From: an uncultured Ruminococcus sp.
GTDB lineage: Bacteria > Bacillota > Clostridia > Oscillospirales > Acutalibacteraceae
Direction: 5' to 3'
Length of the DNA: 35,781 nucleotides
NCBI GenBank assembly: GCA_902802795.1
Contig: CADCNI010000035.1
Span: 1 to 35,781 of the forward strand
Part shown: positions 32,084 through 35,781 of the stretch, in pieces
Layout: each line of letters opens with the position of its first letter
How positions within the stretch are numbered: position 1 is the stretch's first letter
The notes under the pieces: generated by a model
The model's input: only the letters and a program-made list of their open reading frames with translations
Databases searched by the model: none
What the model was told of the DNA's origin: nothing
Made by a program: the position numbers and the translations under genes

Positions 32084-32569
32084 TTAAAATGCCGTGCCGT
32101 AGCTTGCCAGCTTGTAGTCGTTGTCACCCATCGGCACCAGATAGCCGCACAAGGAATTATCCCGGCTCCACTCGCCGTCCGGTGTGCCGTTGGGAGCAAT
32201 AAACCACTCCATATCCTTGGGGTCGGTGGGTTTGATATCAAAGGTCACTTCAAACGCAATGTCCTTTTCATCAAAGGTACGTTCCGCCACTTCTTCGATG
32301 GATTCTTTGATTTCCTCACGGGTGTAAATTTTGATATGGGTAAACACCACTTCATCATACGGCTTTTCGTAGATGGTTTCAAATTCCGCGCGAAGCAGCT
32401 TTTCCACCCATTCCTCATCGGTCAGCACAGCCGAAGCGCTCACCGTGTCGGAAGGACTGACGTTGCTGTTGTCCTTCTTCCCGTCACCGCAGGCGCAGAC
32501 ACAGACTGTCAGCACGGCGCAAAGCAGGATAGCCGCGATTCCGGACAACGGTTTTGTGGTTTTCATCAT
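32084..32569 (-). CDS. Small lipoprotein of unknown function
   Basis: A 161-residue exported protein. The N-terminus MMKTTKPLSG, a hydrophobic run and a VCAC lipobox mark it as a lipoprotein; the mature part starts CGDGKKDNSN, followed by a Ser/Thr-rich linker. The rest is acidic (EEWVEKLLRAEFETIYEKPYDE). No family was recognised. ATG at 32569 follows AAGGAG at 8 nt; an adjacent second ATG is possible. It lies between the interrupted carbamoyltransferase and the sirtuin, with gaps of about 32 bp on each side. Confidence 0.75.
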   Translation of the reverse strand: MMKTTKPLSGIAAILLCAVLTVCVCACGDGKKDNSNVSPSDTVSASAVLTDEEWVEKLLRAEFETIYEKPYDEVVFTHIKIYTREEIKESIEEVAERTFDEKDIAFEVTFDIKPTDPKDMEWFIAPNGTPDGEWSRDNSLCGYLVPMGDNDYKLASYGTAF

Positions 32570-32601
32570 CAGACACGCTCCTTTCCAATTACATCTGATT
32601 C

Positions 32602-33526
32602 TTATAATCCCATGCAATACAGCAGCACCGCCTGCTGCACTTCCAGCAGGCAGGATTTAAAATCGTAGTTCACAAAATATTCCTCTTGGCTTTCCAGCAC
32701 CTCCGCCGAAATCTCCTCGCCCCGGTAAAACGGCGGGCAGGGATTCAGAATGCCGTTGTCGGTCAGCCGCATGATATCGGAAGTGACCTGATAGTCCGAA
32801 AAATCGGGCAGTTTGTCGGGAGTGAATGAGTCGGTGCAAATGACATTTCTGCCGGCTGCCGCCTGCCGCAGGTCGGGTATCTGCCTGACGCCTTCCATCG
32901 CGTAACGGGGCGGACAGCTCTGCGCCAGATCGAAGCCGAACAAATCGGCGGCTTCCTTCCACGCCAGTCCGATATTGCCGCCTGCGCCGACAAACAGGAT
33001 GTTCAGCTTGGCAATGTCCCCGTATATCTTCGACAGCGCATAGCAATCCGACAGCACCTCGCAGGGGTGATTGACGTCGGTCATGGCGTTATAGCAATCC
33101 AAATAATCAGGGAGACAAAAGGAGGCGATGATGGTGAGTGCAGGGCAAGGCGGAGGACGACGGTGGGCTGGCGCCCACCTAGGACACGGGGATATCCGCA
33201 TGTTCCGCCAGCCGTTCCGTCACGGCGATGTGTTTGTGCCGGACAACCAGCGCCGCCGCCCAGTTGCTCAGATACCCCTCCACGTCGCGCAGATCCTCTT
33301 TCTTATCCAGCGCCGACGGCGGAAAGAGAATGCTCTGTCCGCCCAGCAGGTGAATGCCGCGTTCAAAGGTCACGCGCGTGCGGATGCTCGATTCGGGGAA
33401 GAACAGCACGACGGTTTGTCCCTCCAACACTTTCGGGTATTTTCCCGCGCGAAGGGCATCCGCCATTTGGAAAACCTGCCGCGCGTCATGTTTGTCCCAA
33501 TCGCTGAGACGAATCAGGTGTTTCAT
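32602..33526 (-). pseudogene. Divergent carbamoyltransferase gene split by a 91-nt insertion
   Basis: A second member of the aspartate/ornithine carbamoyltransferase family, in two pieces. The first (33526-33179, 115 codons) has the ribosome binding site GGAGG, the phosphate motif SSIRTR and ends ADIPVS-stop. The second resumes at 33093 in another frame with YNAMTDVNHPCE, then a Rossmann-like LNILFVGAGGNIGLAW, and ends at 32602. The expected join is PV-YNAMTD, so 91 nt (33094-33184) with an in-frame TAG interrupt the gene; everything else is open. The HCLP motif reads NPCPPFYRG, so it probably never used ornithine in the usual way. It is either a recent pseudogene or a gene rescued at the RNA or ribosome level. 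A translated C-terminal fragment alone would lack the carbamoyl-phosphate site. Confidence 0.82.
33094..33184. other. 91-nt insertion with stop codon and hairpin inside the carbamoyltransferase gene
   Basis: The block separates codons that join in a conserved motif (PV / YNAMTD). It begins on the coding strand with TCC-TAG and has a perfect 7-bp hairpin (33162-33168 with 33173-33179, loop TGGC on the plus strand) directly at the stop codon. On the plus strand it carries an AAAGGAGG-like sequence ahead of ATGATG. Length is 3n+1. It carries no gene of its own. Confidence 0.75.
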
Positions 33527-33543
33527 ATGGTTTCCTCCACAAG

Positions 33544-33561
33544 GAGATTCTGAACAGGCTC
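33544..33561. repeat. Solo terminal repeat of the MITE family
   Basis: GAGATTCTGAACAGGCTC differs at one base from the right end of the MITE at 16317-16432 and is followed by TAA. No matching left end was seen nearby, so it is a remnant. Its last base is part of the TAG stop of the DUF3592-like gene, the next gene to its right. Confidence 0.75.
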
Positions 33562-33875
33562 TAAAACTTCATCTTCGCGTCGGCAGGGTCGGCGGGATTG
33601 TAGCGTACCTCCACGGTGCTGCCGATTTTCTTCTTGACCGAGCCGTAATTGTGCGCCACGCCGCTGGCCTTGCGGTAGGTCTGCCCGTCCACGGTGTATT
33701 CAAACACGGGATAGCGCGAGCTGCCGCCGCCCGCAGAGGAAATGCCGATACTGACCGACACCTTCACGCCGTTGTCCAGCTCCGTCTCGCGTCCGCTGTT
33801 ATAATTGTGCGCGTTGAGGCACATACCCACGATGGTTCCCTGCGTGGTTGCGGTGTATTTCTTGCTGCCAAACAT
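33561..33875 (-). CDS. DUF3592-like small protein without membrane segments
   Basis: A 104-residue protein with RYPVFEYTVDGQTYRKASG followed by KIGSTVEVRYNPADPADAK, a pattern like DUF3592. Members of that family usually have flanking membrane helices; none is visible here, so this is a soluble, Gly/Ser-rich version. The function is unknown. ATG at 33875 follows GAGGGG at 10 nt. It lies between argC and the interrupted carbamoyltransferase gene on the same strand, and its stop codon abuts a MITE end. Confidence 0.75.
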   Translation of the reverse strand: MFGSKKYTATTQGTIVGMCLNAHNYNSGRETELDNGVKVSVSIGISSAGGGSSRYPVFEYTVDGQTYRKASGVAHNYGSVKKKIGSTVEVRYNPADPADAKMKF

Positions 33876-33923
33876 TTTTTCATTACCCCTCTATATGATG
33901 ATTTTATGTTCCTTTATTGGTCA

Positions 33924-34889
33924 TTAAATTTGCAGTCCTTTGCGCTCGTCGCAGCCGAGCATGATATTCAGGCATTGGATCGCCGCGCCGGACGCGCCTT
34001 TGCCGAGATTGTCAAACTGCGCCGAAACCACGATGCGCTCATCGTTGCCTGTCACCACAATTTTCAGACCGTCCCAGCCCGCGAGGACATTGCCCGCCAG
34101 CATACCGCCGTAGAAGTCAGCTCCGCCTGTTTCATCGACTTTGATGAATGGCTCGCCCTTGTAGTAATCGGCATAAAAGGCGGTGAGTTCCGTGACATTG
34201 CGGCACTTATTGAAAAATTCGGTATAGAGCGGCACCGACACCACCATGCCGCAGTAATAATCCGCCACGATGGGCGAAAAGAGAGGCAGTCGGTCAATGC
34301 CTGTGACCGCTTTCATTTCTTTGAGGTGCTTGTGCTGCTGGGTGAGGGCATATTCACGCGGCGCGTCCAGTTCCAATTCGCGGGCGGTCGCGGAATATTC
34401 CCCGATCATCTTCTTGCCGCCGCCGCTGTAGCCTGTGAGCGAAAAAGCGGAAACGGGATAATCCTTAGGCAGAATGCCTCCCGCGATCAGCGGATAAACC
34501 ACCGAGATAAAGCCCGTGGCGTGGCATCCCGGAACGGCAACGCGCTTGCCCTGCCGGATCGCTTCACGGTGCCGCGGGGACAACTCCGGGAAACCGTAGG
34601 CCCAGCCGGGTTCGGTGCGGTGCGCGGTGGAAGTGTCGATAATGCGGACGTTTTCGTTTTCGACGAGCGACACCGATTCCTTCGCCGCCGCGTCGGGCAG
34701 GCAGAGGAAGGTGATGTCGGACTGGTTGATAAGACGCGCGCGTTCGGCGGCGTCCTTGCGCAGTTCACTGTCGATATACAGCAGTTCAACGTCGTCACGC
34801 TCTTTGAAGCGGTCGAAAATGCGCAGTCCGGTGGTGCCTTCACTGCCGTCGATGAAGATTTTCGTTTTTTGGGTTTGCGTTTTTTCCAT
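33924..34889 (-). CDS. argC: N-acetyl-gamma-glutamyl-phosphate reductase (type 2)
   Basis: A 321-residue enzyme that reduces N-acetylglutamyl phosphate with NADPH in arginine synthesis. The N-terminal nucleotide-binding part (KIFIDGSEGTTGLRIFDRF) and the compact form with FLCLPDAAAKES match the shorter type 2 ArgC group. The catalytic Cys is in VPGCHATG, and GNDERIVVSAQFDNLGKGASGAAIQ is the conserved C-terminal block. ATG at 34889 follows AGGA at 10 nt; a TTG three codons upstream lies too close to that site. No argJ, argB or argD is in the window. Confidence 0.92.
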   Translation of the reverse strand: MEKTQTQKTKIFIDGSEGTTGLRIFDRFKERDDVELLYIDSELRKDAAERARLINQSDITFLCLPDAAAKESVSLVENENVRIIDTSTAHRTEPGWAYGFPELSPRHREAIRQGKRVAVPGCHATGFISVVYPLIAGGILPKDYPVSAFSLTGYSGGGKKMIGEYSATARELELDAPREYALTQQHKHLKEMKAVTGIDRLPLFSPIVADYYCGMVVSVPLYTEFFNKCRNVTELTAFYADYYKGEPFIKVDETGGADFYGGMLAGNVLAGWDGLKIVVTGNDERIVVSAQFDNLGKGASGAAIQCLNIMLGCDERKGLQI

Positions 34890-34954
34890 GTTGTTCAAGT
34901 CCTGTCCGTTTGATTTTTTTATGCTTTTATGAAAAATATAAAAAATAATCTATG

Positions 34955-35332
34955 TCAAAGATGGCGGTCGATATAACTTCTCACCGCATCCCAGAATGCA
35001 TCGTAATCATTGTGCAGCGCGAGCTGTCGGTAAACGGCTTCCCTCGCGTCGTCCGGCGTATCGGGCGTGATTTCTTCCAGCAGCGCCGCCTCTTCCGACA
35101 GACCGCAGCGCCGCAGCGCGTCTATAAGCCTTGCGTCATAGTCCCGGTCGAGTCCTTCCATTTGCAGTTGCGTATCATAATCAATGACGGCAATCACGTC
35201 GCTGACCCATAGGGGATAGCGCGACAGTTCTTCCCTCACTTCGGGAAAGGCGTCTATCTCCGCCATCGCCTGCAAAAAATCATCCGCACTGCCGTGACCT
35301 TGCAGGGCTTCGTCTATAAAATTGTGCTGCAT
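34955..35332 (-). CDS. DUF4375/DMP19-like small acidic protein
   Basis: A 125-residue, acidic, helical protein. LALHNDYDAFWDAVRSYIDRHL resembles the C-terminal block of DUF4375 (DMP19-like) proteins, and ALRRCGLSEEAALLEE fits its helical middle; the assignment is tentative. The family has been linked to DNA mimicry in a few members, which cannot be claimed here. ATG at 35332 follows AGGAGG at about 10 nt. It lies upstream of argC on the same strand. Confidence 0.65.
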   Translation of the reverse strand: MQHNFIDEALQGHGSADDFLQAMAEIDAFPEVREELSRYPLWVSDVIAVIDYDTQLQMEGLDRDYDARLIDALRRCGLSEEAALLEEITPDTPDDAREAVYRQLALHNDYDAFWDAVRSYIDRHL

Positions 35333-35371
35333 CCCTTTGCCCTCCTTTGCTGTGGGTCAATCGAAAAAGGC

Positions 35372-35653
35372 TTATAGCAGTCCTCCGCAGACACAGCATC
35401 CGAATCCCATGATGACCTGACTCTTTTTGAGTCGGCGGTCAAGTTTCCGGATTCTCTGCGAAATCAGCTCCACAATGCCTGTCAACACCGACAGCGCCGC
35501 CGCCGCGTTGAGAAGAAACGTGACCGACAGAATCACCGTTCCCAGTCCGTCCGCGCCACTGAGCAGATAAAGCGTGAACCCCGCAAAATACAGCAGCCAG
35601 CCCACATCGGAAATCAGCCCCAGCGCCAGCCATTTTCCATCCACTATCCACAA
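35372..35653 (-). CDS. Small membrane protein with a non-ATG start
   Basis: About 93 residues with two or three hydrophobic segments (near 8-30 and 38-60 plus a short Cys-rich end, GFGCCVCGGLL) and a basic stretch RIRKLDRRLKK. No family recognised. There is no ATG in the first 80 codons. The TTG at 35653 has GAGGGAG 8 nt upstream, while GTG at 35662 has no room for a site. The ribosome binding site lies inside the repeat at 35650-35778, so the repeat may have supplied or replaced the original start region; the gene may also be a truncated remnant. Confidence 0.55.
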   Translation of the reverse strand: MWIVDGKWLALGLISDVGWLLYFAGFTLYLLSGADGLGTVILSVTFLLNAAAALSVLTGIVELISQRIRKLDRRLKKSQVIMGFGCCVCGGLL

Positions 35654-35778
35654 CTTAAGCACTCCCTCAGTCAGCTTCGCTAACAGCTCCCTCAGGGAGG
35701 GAGCCGGATATTGCCTCCCTCTTTGAGGGAGGTGGCACGCCGCAGGCGTGACGGAGGGAGTTAATTTCCCTAAGTTGT
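35650..35778. repeat. Palindromic GAGGGAG-rich dispersed repeat at the window edge
   Basis: Outer arms ACAACTTA and TAAGTTGT, then ACTCCCTCAGTC and GACGGAGGGAGT, enclose smaller hairpins: CTCCCTCAGGGAG, CCTCCCTCTTTGAGGGAGG and ACGCCGCAGGCGT. The nested symmetry is typical of non-coding dispersed repeats in gut Clostridia. No gene is visible. Confidence 0.8.
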
Positions 35779-35781
35779 AAA

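Noticed and set aside
32053-32241. Upstream extension of the sirtuin by 63 codons
   Set aside because: It overlaps the lipoprotein gene, has no ribosome binding site, and the sirtuin fold starts normally at 32052.
33128-33553. A plus-strand open frame starting inside the 91-nt insertion, with an AAAGGAGG-like site
   Set aside because: It runs antisense through the first half of the carbamoyltransferase gene and shows no protein-like features; the spacing to the first ATG is too short.
1-35781. tRNA or rRNA genes
   Set aside because: No cloverleaf-like sequence with a TTCGA-type T loop or conserved rRNA segment was noticed in the gaps, although reading by eye could miss one.

Overview
The window looks like part of a chromosome, probably a complete assembly fragment, from an uncultured gut-type Clostridia member (Oscillospiraceae/Ruminococcaceae-like). 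The basis is a mid-50s GC content by eye, strong AGGAGG-type ribosome binding sites, frequent TTG starts, sigma-A promoters with 17-bp spacers, and the Clostridia-style order mreB-mreC-mreD-pbp2-(minD-like)-mgsA. No rRNA, tRNA, CRISPR array, prophage or full-length transposon was seen. Both ends of the window lie inside dispersed palindromic repeats, as expected where an assembly breaks on repeats.

Layout. At 0.2-1.1 kb, a membrane 4Fe-4S protein is encoded on the plus strand. From 22.5 kb down to 1.1 kb nearly everything is on the minus strand. In transcription order this is: zapA, a U32 peptidase, a transglutaminase-like lipoprotein, mreB, mreC, mreD, a DUF4299-like gene, pbp2, a MinD-like gene and an mgsA homologue (cell shape, septum and wall block); a hypothetical gene; then rlmB, two long disordered low-complexity proteins, a degenerate P-type ATPase, a stand-alone GreA N-terminal domain, greA and plsC. 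At 22.9-29.1 kb on the plus strand are glycogen phosphorylase, a GH13 amylase-type enzyme, and a secreted protein with a papain-like domain, a peptidoglycan-binding domain and two Ig-like domains. At 29.2-35.7 kb on the minus strand are a small membrane protein, a DUF4375-like gene, argC, a DUF3592-like gene, an interrupted carbamoyltransferase gene, a lipoprotein, a sirtuin, argF and an AT-richer glycosyltransferase.

The most unusual theme is a run of proteins that keep an enzyme fold but have lost key catalytic residues. The P-type ATPase homologue has Asn where the phosphorylated Asp should be. The stand-alone GreA coiled coil has Gln in place of one of the two catalytic acids, lacks the C-terminal domain, and is transcribed with greA from a perfect-consensus promoter. 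The MinD-like ATPase lacks the Walker A lysines and sits where minC-minD-minE-rodA usually lie. The MgsA homologue has lost the positions equivalent to E. coli Asp71, His98 and Asp101. The dead P-type ATPase, its two disordered neighbours and the Gre fragment are the best candidate here for an undescribed system.

The repeats are also informative. A palindromic family with heptameric AGTGGGA-type arms and interchangeable cores occurs at 1-144 and 10911-11140, with a heptamer-only relative at 17352-17443. A 116-bp MITE with IS5-like ends sits between mreC and mreD, and a single end of the same family lies at 33544-33561. A 91-nt insertion carrying a stop codon and a hairpin splits an otherwise intact carbamoyltransferase gene. 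All functions are inferred from sequence by eye; no database search was run.
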